In this document: one piece after another, positions 6,995 to 14,848 of the stretch | How the letters are laid out: the number at the start of each line of letters is the position of its first letter | How positions within the stretch are numbered: position 1 is the stretch's first letter | Assembly: GCF_016742955.1 (NCBI RefSeq) | Contig: NZ_JABBYC010000010.1 | Coordinates: 1 to 64,000, forward strand | Source of the DNA: Myceligenerans indicum | GTDB taxonomy: Bacteria > Actinomycetota > Actinomycetes > Actinomycetales > Cellulomonadaceae | Direction of reading: 5' to 3' | DNA: 64,000 nt | Notes under the pieces: model-generated | Told to the model about the DNA's origin: nothing | The model's database searches: none | Seen by the model: only the letters and a program-made list of their open reading frames with translations | Program-made: the position numbers and the translations under genes

Positions 6995-8083
6995 TCAGCG
7001 CCACGGCGCGCGTTCGTACTGCGGCTGGACGCCCACCCCGCTCTCCGCGACCCGTCCGACCAGTTCCCGCAGCGCCCGCGCCGCGCGCAGCGGCCAGTGC
7101 GGGTCCCGCAGCGCCTCGCGGCCGATCATCACGGCATCGGCCGCCCCGTCCACGAGCACCTGCTCGGCCTGGGCCGGTTCCGTGATCAGCCCGACGGCGC
7201 TGACCGGAAGCCCGGACACCTCGCGCACCCGCCGCGCGTGCGCCACCTGGTAACCCGGTCCCACCGGGATCCGCGCGGGTGCCACGCCCCCGGTGGACAC
7301 GTCGACGACGTCGGCGCCGTCCGTCCTGAGGTCCGCGGCGACGGCCGCCACGTCCTCCACCCCGAGCCCGTCCGGCCGCCAGTCCGTCGCCGACAGCCGC
7401 ACCATCACCGGCAGCTCCTGGGGCCACACCTCCCGCACCGCCCGGACGGACTCCCGCACCAGGCGGGCCCGCCGTTCGGGCGAGCCGCCGTACTCGTCGG
7501 TGCGCCGGTTGGCCAGCGGCGACAGGAACTGGTGCAGCAGGTAGCCGTGCGCCGCGTGGATCTCGGCGACGTCGAACCCCGCGGCGAGCGCCCGCCGCGC
7601 CGCGTCGGCGAACCGCTCGGGGATGCCCGCCACCTGGTCGGCCGGCATCTCGGCGGGAACGGCCAGCCCGGGGAACGGGTCAGCCGTCGGGCCGGCGGTG
7701 ACCCATCCGCCGTCGGGAACGGGCACGCTGCCGTCGAGCTCGTGGAACGGCGGGTAGGTCGACGCCTTGCGGCCGGCGTGCGCGAGCTGGATGCCGGCTC
7801 GTGCGCCGCGCGCGTGCACGAAGCGGGTGATCCGCCGCCAGGCGGCGGTCTGGTCGTCGTTCCAGATGCCGGTGTCCTGCGGGGAGATCCGGCCTTCGGG
7901 GACGACGGCGGTCGCCTCGGTCATGACGAGACCGAACCCGCCCGCGGCTCGTGCGCCGAGGTGGGCGAGGTGCCAGTCGCCGGGGAGGCCGTCCGTCGCC
8001 GAGTACTGACACATCGGTGCCAGCCAGGCCCGGTTCGGGACGGTGAGTTCGCGCAGCTCGACGGGCTGGAACAAGAGGCTCAT
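6995..8083 (-). CDS. Old yellow enzyme family NADPH:flavin oxidoreductase (YqjM-like)
   Basis: A 362-aa TIM-barrel FMN enzyme. Features of the YqjM/thermophilic-like OYE class are visible: the N-terminal LAPMCQYSA (Cys25, Tyr27), QLAHAGRKAS for FMN/substrate contact, EIHAAHGYLLHQFLSP with the His pair, RTDEYGGSPERRARL, and the phosphate-binding VMIGREALRDPHW near the C-terminus. It should reduce activated C=C bonds of enals, enones or nitro compounds with NADPH. The ATG at 8083 is taken over an in-frame GTG at 8092; neither has a clear ribosome binding site. It lies 69 bp after the ECF42 gene on the same strand, so it may be co-transcribed with the ECF42/DGPF operon. Confidence 0.92.
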   Translation of the reverse strand: MSLLFQPVELRELTVPNRAWLAPMCQYSATDGLPGDWHLAHLGARAAGGFGLVMTEATAVVPEGRISPQDTGIWNDDQTAAWRRITRFVHARGARAGIQLAHAGRKASTYPPFHELDGSVPVPDGGWVTAGPTADPFPGLAVPAEMPADQVAGIPERFADAARRALAAGFDVAEIHAAHGYLLHQFLSPLANRRTDEYGGSPERRARLVRESVRAVREVWPQELPVMVRLSATDWRPDGLGVEDVAAVAADLRTDGADVVDVSTGGVAPARIPVGPGYQVAHARRVREVSGLPVSAVGLITEPAQAEQVLVDGAADAVMIGREALRDPHWPLRAARALRELVGRVAESGVGVQPQYERAPWR

Positions 8084-8152
8084 GCGGCGCACAACCGGCG
8101 CCGGGGCGCCGGGATTCCTCGGCTGTGCGGACGGTCCGGGTGTGGGACGGGG

Positions 8153-9373
8153 TCAGGACCCCGCGGAGTTCTCGTTGAGCCGGGCTGCCTGCTTGAGCAG
8201 GTGGGTCCGCTCGGCGACGCTGTCCGCGGCCTGCGCGGCGGCCGCGTACCGGCGCGCGGCCTCGGCCCGCTCGCCGGCCAGTTCCCGCAGGTAGGCGGTC
8301 GCGGCGTCGTACCGCGGCAGCCCGGCGTCCAGCGTCTCGAGCGCCCGCAGCCCGGCATGCGCGCCGTCCACGTGCCCGACGGCGATCGCCCGGTTCAGTT
8401 CCGCGACCCGGTTCCCGGGCGCGAGCGCGAGCAGTTCGTCGTACCACTCCAGGATCTGCGGCCAGTCGGTCTCGGCGGCGGTGGCGGCGTCGTCGTGCAG
8501 GGCGGCGACCGCGGCCTGCGCCTGGTACTCCCCCAGCAGCTCACGGGCGAGTGCCTGCTGCAGGATCCCGACGCCCTCGGCGATCGTCGTCGTGTCCCAC
8601 AGCGACCGGTCCTGCCGGTCCAGCGGGACGAGCCCACCGGCGGCGTCGAACCGTGCCGCCCGCCGCGCGTGGTGCAGCAGCATGAGGGCGAGCAGCCCTG
8701 CGGCCTCGGGATCGTCGGGGACGGCCGCGGTCAGCTGGCGGGTCAGGCGGATCGCCTCCTCTGCCAGGTCGACGCCGGGCGCACCGGTGAACCCCTCGTT
8801 GAACATCAGGTAGAGCACGCGCAGCACGGCCGTCACGTCGCCCGGCGTCCCGAACCGCTCACCCGCGACGGTGCGCTTCGCGCGGGAGATCCGTTGCGCC
8901 ATCGTCGCCTCGGGCACCAGGAACGCCCGCGCGATCTGCGCCGTCGTCAGCCCGCCCACGGCCCGCAGCGTGAGCGCGATCGCCGACGCGGGCGTCAGTG
9001 CGGGGTGACAGCAGCGGCTGAGGATCAGGAGGGTGTCGTCGGCCTGTTCGGCCTGGCCCGGTGGGGGCCGCAGGCTGACCTTCACCTCGCGCAGGGCCCG
9101 GGCCGACGCCGATCGCCGGGCGTCCAGGAACTTGCGCCAGGCGACGGTGACGAGCCATGCCTTCAGGTCGGCGGGGAGGCCGGCCGGGGAGGCCCCGGGA
9201 TCCTCGCCCTCGGGCGAGGGGTTCGCACCGGGCGAGTCGTCGCCGACGACCGCGCTCCCCCAGTGGCGGACCGCCTCGACGAGGGCGTCCTGGACGGCGT
9301 CCTCGGCCGCCGCGAAGTCTGCTCCGCGGCGGACGAGGACACCCAGGACCTGCCCGGGCAGTTCCCGGTTCAC
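8153..9373 (-). CDS. ECF42-type sigma factor with C-terminal TPR-like extension
   Basis: A 406-aa protein. Regions 2 and 4 occupy about residues 1-190 (FAAAEDAVQDALVEAV; LTTAQIARAFLVPEATMAQR). The rest is the DUF6596/TPR-like extension typical of group ECF42 (LYLMFNEGF, LLALMLLHHARRAARFD, WPQILEWYDELLAL, AVAELN-type helices). ECF42 factors have no anti-sigma; the extension and DGPF proteins are their partners. The GTG at 9373 overlaps the TGA of the DGPF gene (GTGA), giving translational coupling, so the longer frame to 9418 is not needed. A known ECF42-type promoter precedes the operon, implying autoregulation. A second copy of that promoter lies at 60.2 kb. Confidence 0.93.
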   Translation of the reverse strand: MNRELPGQVLGVLVRRGADFAAAEDAVQDALVEAVRHWGSAVVGDDSPGANPSPEGEDPGASPAGLPADLKAWLVTVAWRKFLDARRSASARALREVKVSLRPPPGQAEQADDTLLILSRCCHPALTPASAIALTLRAVGGLTTAQIARAFLVPEATMAQRISRAKRTVAGERFGTPGDVTAVLRVLYLMFNEGFTGAPGVDLAEEAIRLTRQLTAAVPDDPEAAGLLALMLLHHARRAARFDAAGGLVPLDRQDRSLWDTTTIAEGVGILQQALARELLGEYQAQAAVAALHDDAATAAETDWPQILEWYDELLALAPGNRVAELNRAIAVGHVDGAHAGLRALETLDAGLPRYDAATAYLRELAGERAEAARRYAAAAQAADSVAERTHLLKQAARLNENSAGS

Positions 9374-9777
9374 TCGACCACCGGCGGCTCGGCGAGGAAG
9401 GGGCGCACCTCGATCCACTCGTACAGAGGCTTGCCGTCCTTGCCCGGCGCCGACGACAGGTAGGCCGCCGCCTCATGGGCCCGCTGCTCGGAGTCGACGT
9501 CGATGACCATCCACCCCGCGATGAGGTCCTTCGTCTCGGCGAACGGACCGTCGGTGACCGGCGGGCGGCCCTCGCCGTCGTAGCGGACGAAGGTGCCCTC
9601 CGGGGAGAGCGCCTGGCCGTCCACGTACTCGCCACGCTCGCGCAGGTCGTCGGCGACCTTGTCCATGAACGCGATGTGGGCCGAGATCTCCTCGGGGGTC
9701 CACCGGTCCATGGGGGCGGAGAACTCGGGGTGCGCCTCGGGGCCACCGCGGTAGTGCTTCAGCATCAGATACTTCAT
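9370..9777 (-). CDS. YCII/DGPF-domain protein, ECF42 partner
   Basis: A 135-aa single-domain protein: MKYLMLKHYRGG at the start, then VRYDGEGRPPVTDGPFAETKDLIAGWMVIDVDS containing the diagnostic DGPF motif, and IEVRPF at the end. The YCII fold is a ferredoxin-like dimer; function is unknown in most members. GGAGGATGG sits before the ATG. It is the first gene of the ECF42 operon and overlaps the sigma gene by 4 bp. In Streptomyces, genes of this kind are the direct targets of ECF42. Confidence 0.93.
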   Translation of the reverse strand: MKYLMLKHYRGGPEAHPEFSAPMDRWTPEEISAHIAFMDKVADDLRERGEYVDGQALSPEGTFVRYDGEGRPPVTDGPFAETKDLIAGWMVIDVDSEQRAHEAAAYLSSAPGKDGKPLYEWIEVRPFLAEPPVVE

Positions 9778-9827
9778 GGGTCCATCCTCCGGTCTCGGGC
9801 GGCGCGTGTCGCCGCCGACACCCCTGG

Positions 9828-9854
9828 GACGGAGCCGGGTGCGGGTTCTCGACA
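9828..9854 (-). promoter_or_regulatory. ECF42-type promoter of the DGPF/sigma operon
   Basis: Minus strand: TGTCGA (-35, 9849-9854), 17 bp, CGTC (-10, 9828-9831), matching the reported ECF42 consensus. The surrounding sequence (TGTCGAGAA...GCTCCGTCCCAGGGG) is repeated almost exactly at 60184-60216. The ATG lies about 45 nt downstream of the expected start site. Confidence 0.8.
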
Positions 9855-9962
9855 TCGGCGACGGACGGTAATTCCCTGCCGCCGCGACACCCGTTGCGGA
9901 CAACTGTCGCCTTTTCGTCGTTTCGTGTCGCGGTGTCCGGTTCTCCGTGCCACGATCGTCAG

Positions 9963-11003
9963 ATGCGCGCTGGGGAGACTCTGGGAAGCGCGTCCGGCAC
10001 GAGCCAACACCGCGATCCGACGCCGCTGACCTGGGAGGTCGGTATCGACGTCGGCGGAACCGGCTCACGGTTGCGCGGTGCGCCGACGACACCGGACGCC
10101 GGATCCGTCGAGCCCGTCGACCTCACCGGGGATCCGGTGCGGTTCGTCTCCGGACGGTCCAACGCACCCACCGTCGTCGGCGACCTGTGCCGGCGGTTCG
10201 CCGAGAAGGCCGGGACGAACTCGACCGCCGCGGCGGTCGTGGGTATGCGAGGCCTGCGCTCCATGGTCGTCTCCCGCACGCTGAACCCGTACGCCGTGCA
10301 CGACACCCTGTCCGGCGAGCTGGGCACGGCCCGCACCGCCGTCGCGAGCGACACGATCATCGCCCACCTGGGGGCCCTGCAGGGACGCAGCGGCGCGACG
10401 CTCGCCGTCGGCTCGGGCGCGGTGGCCATCGGCGACGACGACACGGGCCGCCTGCACATCGCCGACGGGCTCGGACCGCTGATCGGGGACAACGGCGGCG
10501 GGTCGTGGATCGGCGAGGAAGGGCTGCGGGCCGCCGCCCGCGCCAGCTACCACGACGCGCGCGGCTCGGAGCGTCTCCTGACCGCCGCGATCGAGCGGCT
10601 CGGACAGCCGGAGACCTGGGAGTCCAGGCTGCGCGACGCCCCCGACCGCGTGCGGGTCCTGGCGGACTTCGCACCCGTCGTGGTGCGCGCCGCCGCGGAG
10701 GACGACGTCGTCTGCCAGAAGATCCTGCGGGAGTCCGCCGAGCTCCTCACCGACTGCCTCGCGAGCGTCCTGAGCCGGCCCGGTGTCCGGCAGGTCGCCG
10801 CCACGACCGGCCGGCTCATGGCCGTGGGTTCACCGCTGCGGGCGGCCGTGCACGGCCTGATGCCGGTCAAGCGGGTCGGGGTCGAGCTCGTCGACGCGGC
10901 CGCGACCCCGCTCGACGGCGCCCTGCTGCTCGCGCGGCGCCTCGTGGAGGACCCGGAGTTCCCGTCCTACCGGCCGCTGCTGACGGTGCGCACCACCGGG
11001 TAG
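9963..11003 (+). CDS. BadF/BadG/BcrA/BcrD-type ATPase, N-acetylglucosamine kinase-like
   Basis: A 346-aa actin-like ATPase-fold sugar kinase. The N-terminal phosphate-1 motif is VGIDVGGTGSRL, phosphate-2 is near VAVGSGAVAIG, and the GDNGGGSWIGEEGLRAA segment is typical of N-acetylglucosamine kinase NagK-like members of this family. It would phosphorylate an amino sugar from cell-wall recycling or chitin. The first residues before TWEVGIDV are low in conservation, so the true start may be later than the ATG at 9963, which has no clear ribosome binding site. It is transcribed divergently from the ECF42 operon and stands alone. Confidence 0.8.
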   Translation: MRAGETLGSASGTSQHRDPTPLTWEVGIDVGGTGSRLRGAPTTPDAGSVEPVDLTGDPVRFVSGRSNAPTVVGDLCRRFAEKAGTNSTAAAVVGMRGLRSMVVSRTLNPYAVHDTLSGELGTARTAVASDTIIAHLGALQGRSGATLAVGSGAVAIGDDDTGRLHIADGLGPLIGDNGGGSWIGEEGLRAAARASYHDARGSERLLTAAIERLGQPETWESRLRDAPDRVRVLADFAPVVVRAAAEDDVVCQKILRESAELLTDCLASVLSRPGVRQVAATTGRLMAVGSPLRAAVHGLMPVKRVGVELVDAAATPLDGALLLARRLVEDPEFPSYRPLLTVRTTG

Positions 11004-11022
11004 CCGAGGCGCGCGGCCGGCT

Positions 11023-11490
11023 TCAGCGCGCCGGCTTGTCCGTGACCCACAGCCGGATCGTGCCCTGCGCGACGACGGTGCCGTCGTCCCGGCGGGCGGT
11101 GACCGCGACGGGCACGTCCGGGTCGTCCTCCAGCCAGCGCTCCGGATCGGACTCGGCGGTGCAGGTGATGTCCGACGTCGACTTCGCCGTGTAGGCGATG
11201 TCCATGCCCTTGGGCAGCCACCGCTTGGAGTCCGGCACGGTGGCCTCCGCCATCGCGCCCATCGCGGCCTCGAGCCCGTTGCACACCGCGATCGCGTGCA
11301 CGGTGCCGATGTGGTTGAGCACGGCCCGCCGCTTCCTGATCACGAGTTCGCCGAACCCGGGCCTCACCTCGGTGAACCGGGGCCTGATCGAGCGGAAGTA
11401 GGGGACGCGCCATCCGTACCCCAGGCCGAAGGCGCGCTTGCCCAGCGGCTTGCCGGCGAGCTTCTGCCACATCGCGTACGTCTCTGTCAC
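11023..11490 (-). CDS. Hotdog-fold DUF4442 protein (PaaI/thioesterase-like)
   Basis: A 155-aa protein beginning VTETYAMWQKLAGKPLGKRAF. The central helix NHIGTVHAIAVCNGLEAAMGAM corresponds to the hotdog helix of DUF4442/PaaI-like acyl-CoA thioesterases, followed by strands with PKGMDIAYTAKSTSDI and a last strand GTIRLWVTDKPAR. An acyl-thioester hydrolase role is likely for the family; the substrate is unknown. GTG start at 11490. It is convergent with the kinase gene (19 bp apart) and divergent from the methyltransferase. Confidence 0.8.
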   Translation of the reverse strand: MTETYAMWQKLAGKPLGKRAFGLGYGWRVPYFRSIRPRFTEVRPGFGELVIRKRRAVLNHIGTVHAIAVCNGLEAAMGAMAEATVPDSKRWLPKGMDIAYTAKSTSDITCTAESDPERWLEDDPDVPVAVTARRDDGTVVAQGTIRLWVTDKPAR

Positions 11491-11625
11491 GACGCGGACT
11501 CTACCGGGCCGGGCTCCGCCCGCCCGCGCGGCCGGCGGGACGGCGCCGCGCTCGACCGCCACGACGGCGCCGCGCTCGGCCGCCACGACCTGGACAGTCC
11601 GCGAGGGGCGTGCCAGCCTGCAGAC

Positions 11626-12249
11626 ATGGAATCCCGCGCCACGGCGAAGCAGCGCCGGCTCTGGGACCGGGCCGCCGGCGACTACGACCGCAGCATGGTC
11701 TGGTTCGAGCACAACCTCCTGAAGGACGGCCGCGACTGGATCGGCGCGCGCACCCGCGGGCGCGTGCTGCTGGTCGCCGTGGGCACCGGGCGCGACCTGC
11801 CGTTCCTGCACGAGGACGTGAGCGCCGTGACGGGCATCGACCTCAGCTCCTCCATGCTGGGCCAAGCGCGGCGCCGCGCGTCGGACCTCGGCCGCGACGC
11901 CGACCTTCGCGAGGGCGACGCCGAGCACCTCCCCTTCGACGACGCCACCTTCGACACCGTGACCTGCGTGCTTTCCCTGTGCAACATCCCGCGCCCGGAG
12001 GCCGCCCTGGCCGAGGCCCGGCGGGTGCTCAGGCCCGGCGGGCGGCTCCTGCTCCTGGACCACATCGGCAGCACCTGGCCCCCGATCCGGCTGGTGCAGT
12101 GGTTCGTGGAGGCGTTCACCGTGCCGAGCGCCGGCGAGCACTTCACCCGCAGGCAGCTGCGCCGGGTCCACGATCTGGGCTTCGAGGTCGTGGAGCGGGA
12201 CCGCTACGGGTTCGGGATGGTGGAACGGGTGCACGCGGTCAAGCGGTGA
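11626..12249 (+). CDS. Class I SAM-dependent methyltransferase
   Basis: A 207-aa Rossmann-like methyltransferase. Motif I is VLLVAVGTGRDLPFL, the acidic loop VTGIDLSSSMLGQARRRA follows, then REGDAEHLPFDDATFDTVTC and the post-motif LRPGGRLLLLDHIGS. This is the Methyltransf_11/UbiE-like architecture and could act on a quinone, lipid or small molecule. The N-terminus KQRRLWDRAAGDYDRSMVWF is typical of the group. The ATG at 11626 is used; longer upstream frames overlap the divergent DUF4442 gene. No operon partner is present. Confidence 0.88.
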   Translation: MESRATAKQRRLWDRAAGDYDRSMVWFEHNLLKDGRDWIGARTRGRVLLVAVGTGRDLPFLHEDVSAVTGIDLSSSMLGQARRRASDLGRDADLREGDAEHLPFDDATFDTVTCVLSLCNIPRPEAALAEARRVLRPGGRLLLLDHIGSTWPPIRLVQWFVEAFTVPSAGEHFTRRQLRRVHDLGFEVVERDRYGFGMVERVHAVKR

Positions 12250-12296
12250 CGCGCACCGCCCACGGGTTCCGCGAGACACGCCCCGCACCGGGGCCC

Positions 12297-12361
12297 CACA
12301 CCCGGCCCTCACACCCGGCCCTCACACCCGGCCCTCACACCGGAGCCTCACACCGGAGCGT
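12297..12361. repeat. Five 13-bp tandem repeats across the end of the MFS gene
   Basis: Three exact copies of CACACCCGGCCCT (12297-12335) are followed by two copies of a variant CACACCGGAGC plus two bases (12336-12361). The array lies between two convergent genes and includes the stop codon of the MFS exporter (12348-12350). Such arrays can change copy number by slippage. Confidence 0.85.
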
Positions 12362-13802
12362 CCTCGCGGGCGGTTCGCGTGGCGAGCAGGGCGAATGCGA
12401 GCGCCAGGACGGCCTGGACGATCACGGCGACGGCGAAGCCGCGCGCCAGCCCGGTCTCGGCTCCCCCCTGCGCCCCTGCCACGACCAGCTGGAAGAGCCC
12501 GCCGAGCAGGGCCACACCCAGCCCGAGGCCAAGCTGCTGGAGCGTGGCGAACAGCCCGCCGGCGACACCCGCGGCCCAGGTGGGCGTGCGTGACAGCACC
12601 GTCCGCAGCACCGGCCCGTACATGAGGGCCTGCGCCGCGCCGAGCGCCACCAGGAGCGGCTGCAAGGCCCCGGCGCTGCGGCCGTGCCCGCTGCCCACGA
12701 CGAGAGCCAGCCCGACGAGGACCGCTGCCTGCACGAGTGCGGCGCCCGTCATCGTCCACCTCCCGGTGCGACGCTCGACGACGGGCAGAGCCAGCGCCAC
12801 GGCGATGAACGCGGCGCCGAACCCGAGCAGCAGGAGGACGGCTCCCCACGCGTCCATGCCGAGCGCGCCCTGGGCGAGCGTCGAGAACTCGTACAGGAAC
12901 GCACCGTATCCGGTGAAGAAGAGCAGCGTCATGGCCAGACCCCGGCGCACCGCCGGGGTCCGCAGCACGCTCGGCGGAACGACCGGCAGCTCTCCCCGCC
13001 GCTCGGACGCGTACTGGGTGCGGGCGAACACGGCCAGGACGACGCCCCCGGCCACGAGCACGGCGAACAGCGGGGCGGGCCGTGGGGCCGACCCGGCGAG
13101 TGTCAGCGGCACGACCACGAGCAGCAGCCCTGCCCCCAGCAGCACGGTCCCCCGCAGGTCCAGGGACAGCGCCGCGTGCGACCGCGAGTCCGGCACGACG
13201 CGCAGCGCGAGCAGCGCTGCCGCCCCGACCGCCCCGGTGAGCAGCTGGACCAGCCTCCAACCCAGGTGATCGCCCGCCGGGAGCGCGACCGCCCCGGCGA
13301 GCAGCTGGCCGCCGATGGTCGAGATACCGCTTGCCGCCGTGAACAGCGTGACGCCCAGCGCCCGGAGCCGGTCCGGCGCGGTGGCCTGAATGGTGGACAG
13401 CACCTGCGGGGTGAACAGTCCCGCGGCGACGCCGAGCCCCGCCCGTGTCGAGACGAGCACCGCCAGGTTCGGCGCGAGCGCGGCCACGACGGACAGCACC
13501 CCGAACGCCGTGACCCCGATGGCGAGCAAGCGGCGGCGGCCGTAGCGGTCACCCAGCCGGCCGGCGACGACGAGTGCCGCGGCGAACGCCGTCGTGTACG
13601 CCGAGAGGACGAGGCGGCCGCCGGACGCCGAGGCGCCGAGATCCGTGGCGATGGCGGGACCGAGGAGGTTGACGGATCCGAACGTCATGTTCACGGGCAG
13701 GTAGGCGACGAGCAGGACGCCGAGCCCCGGGCCCGTCAGTGCGGGCCGCATCACGGCCGGAGGTGTCGCGGGCGTCGCGCGGTACGCCGAGGTGGTGGTC
13801 AT
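12348..13802 (-). CDS. MFS drug exporter, DHA2 (14-TM) family
   Basis: A 484-aa membrane protein with about 14 hydrophobic segments. The loop 2-3 motif A is present as GRLGDRYGRRRLL, and motif C-like GLGVAAGLFTPQVLSTIQ follows in TM5. These fit proton-coupled multidrug exporters of the DHA2 type. The N-terminus is MTTTSAYRATPATPP; the ATG at 13802 fits the divergent regulator. The last codons lie in a 13-bp tandem repeat. It is divergent from an MmyB-type regulator, with two TGGTACCA operators between them, so expression is probably controlled by that regulator. Confidence 0.9.
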   Translation of the reverse strand: MTTTSAYRATPATPPAVMRPALTGPGLGVLLVAYLPVNMTFGSVNLLGPAIATDLGASASGGRLVLSAYTTAFAAALVVAGRLGDRYGRRRLLAIGVTAFGVLSVVAALAPNLAVLVSTRAGLGVAAGLFTPQVLSTIQATAPDRLRALGVTLFTAASGISTIGGQLLAGAVALPAGDHLGWRLVQLLTGAVGAAALLALRVVPDSRSHAALSLDLRGTVLLGAGLLLVVVPLTLAGSAPRPAPLFAVLVAGGVVLAVFARTQYASERRGELPVVPPSVLRTPAVRRGLAMTLLFFTGYGAFLYEFSTLAQGALGMDAWGAVLLLLGFGAAFIAVALALPVVERRTGRWTMTGAALVQAAVLVGLALVVGSGHGRSAGALQPLLVALGAAQALMYGPVLRTVLSRTPTWAAGVAGGLFATLQQLGLGLGVALLGGLFQLVVAGAQGGAETGLARGFAVAVIVQAVLALAFALLATRTAREDAPV

Positions 13803-13829
13803 GACCACGACGGTGCGCCGGTCTCCATT

Positions 13830-13862
13830 CTGGTACCAGAAGCCTGCTGATCGTGGTACCAG
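13830..13862. promoter_or_regulatory. Twin TGGTACCA operators between exporter and regulator
   Basis: The palindrome CTGGTACCAG (13830-13839) recurs as TGGTACCAG (13854-13862), 23 bp or about two helical turns apart, so bound dimers would lie on the same DNA face. The location between divergent genes suggests the binding site of the MmyB-like regulator. Confidence 0.6.
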
Positions 13863-13904
13863 CACCACCTGGTTGCCCGGTCGCGTCCGGGTGACACTGG
13901 TCTC

Positions 13905-14801
13905 GTGACCACGACGACACCCGACCGTGCGGCGCTCGGCGCCTTCCTGCGCGCGCGCCGTGCCCGAGTGACCCCCGCAGACGTCGGGCTTCCCGGCGGT
14001 GGCCGGCGCCGCACACCGGGTCTGCGGCGCGAGGAGGTGGCACAGCTCGCCGGCGTCGGCGTCACCTGGTACACGTGGCTCGAACAGGGCCGGGCCAGGA
14101 ACGTCTCGGACCAGGTCCTGGAGTCCGTGGCACGTGTGCTGCGGCTGGAGGCGCCCGAACGCCGGCACCTCATGGTGCTCGCCGGCCGCGCGCCCGGTGC
14201 GACACCGGGGCCGCCCATGGACCTGCGTCCCGAGCACGTCGCCGTGCTGGAGAAGCTGTTGCCCTATCCCGCCGCGGTGCAGACCGACTGCTACGACCTG
14301 GTCGCCTCGAACCGCACCTACCGCTTCCTGTTCACCGACCTGGACGCCTACCCGACCGAGGACCGCAACTGCGCGTGGTTGATGTTCACCGACCCGCAGT
14401 GGCGCGGGAGCCTGCTCTGCGAGGACGACGTGCTGCGCGAGATCACCGCCCGGCTGCGCGCCCGCCAGCCCGAGTACCGCCAGGACCCGCGGTGGCGCGC
14501 GCTGCTGAACCGCCTGCGGGAGGCGTCGCCCGACTTCGACCGATACTGGGAGACCTACGAGCTCGAGGGCGACCAGCCGCGGCTGCGGCGGTACCGCTCG
14601 CCTCGCGCGGGGCGTCTCGAGGTGCAGTTCCAGAGCCTGTGGCTGGACCGGGGGCGCGGGGAGCGCATCATCGTCATGACCCCTGCCGACGACGCGACCG
14701 CACAGCGGCTGGAGCGACTGGACGCGCTGGTCGGCGCCGCACCACGCTGGACCTCACGCGACGACGCCGGGACGCCGGCGGCACGGCTCACCCTGGGCTG
14801 A
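13905..14801 (+). CDS. XRE-family regulator with MmyB-type ligand-binding domain
   Basis: A 298-aa protein. The N-terminal HTH contains TPGLRREEVAQLAGVGVTWYT and WLEQGR, a hallmark of this family (about residues 36-75). Residues about 105-285 are the MmyB-like PAS-type domain (YDLVASNRTYRFLF, NCAWLMFTDPQWR, FDRYWETYEL) that binds fatty-acid-like ligands in known members. GTG start at 13905. It is divergent from a DHA2 exporter; repression of the exporter and itself through the twin palindromes is inferred. Confidence 0.9.
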   Translation: MTTTTPDRAALGAFLRARRARVTPADVGLPGGGRRRTPGLRREEVAQLAGVGVTWYTWLEQGRARNVSDQVLESVARVLRLEAPERRHLMVLAGRAPGATPGPPMDLRPEHVAVLEKLLPYPAAVQTDCYDLVASNRTYRFLFTDLDAYPTEDRNCAWLMFTDPQWRGSLLCEDDVLREITARLRARQPEYRQDPRWRALLNRLREASPDFDRYWETYELEGDQPRLRRYRSPRAGRLEVQFQSLWLDRGRGERIIVMTPADDATAQRLERLDALVGAAPRWTSRDDAGTPAARLTLG

Positions 14802-14812
14802 CCTCGCGTCGT

Positions 14813-14848
14813 CCCCTAACTCCCCTGGCTCCCCTAACTCCCCTGGCT
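14813..14848. repeat. 18-bp tandem duplication containing the recQ stop codon
   Basis: CCCCTAACTCCCCTGGCT occurs twice in tandem (14813-14830 and 14831-14848). On the minus strand it duplicates the last recQ codons (Ser-Gln-Gly-Ser-stop) in frame, so a second SQGS-stop follows the real stop codon. Confidence 0.9.

Noticed and set aside
6947..9463. An 838-codon + strand frame over the OYE and ECF42 genes
   Set aside because: No domain or start context; both minus-strand genes show clear family motifs and normal codon pattern.
12297..12361. CRISPR array
   Set aside because: The 13-bp units are directly adjacent without spacers, so it is a simple tandem repeat. No cas gene is in the window.
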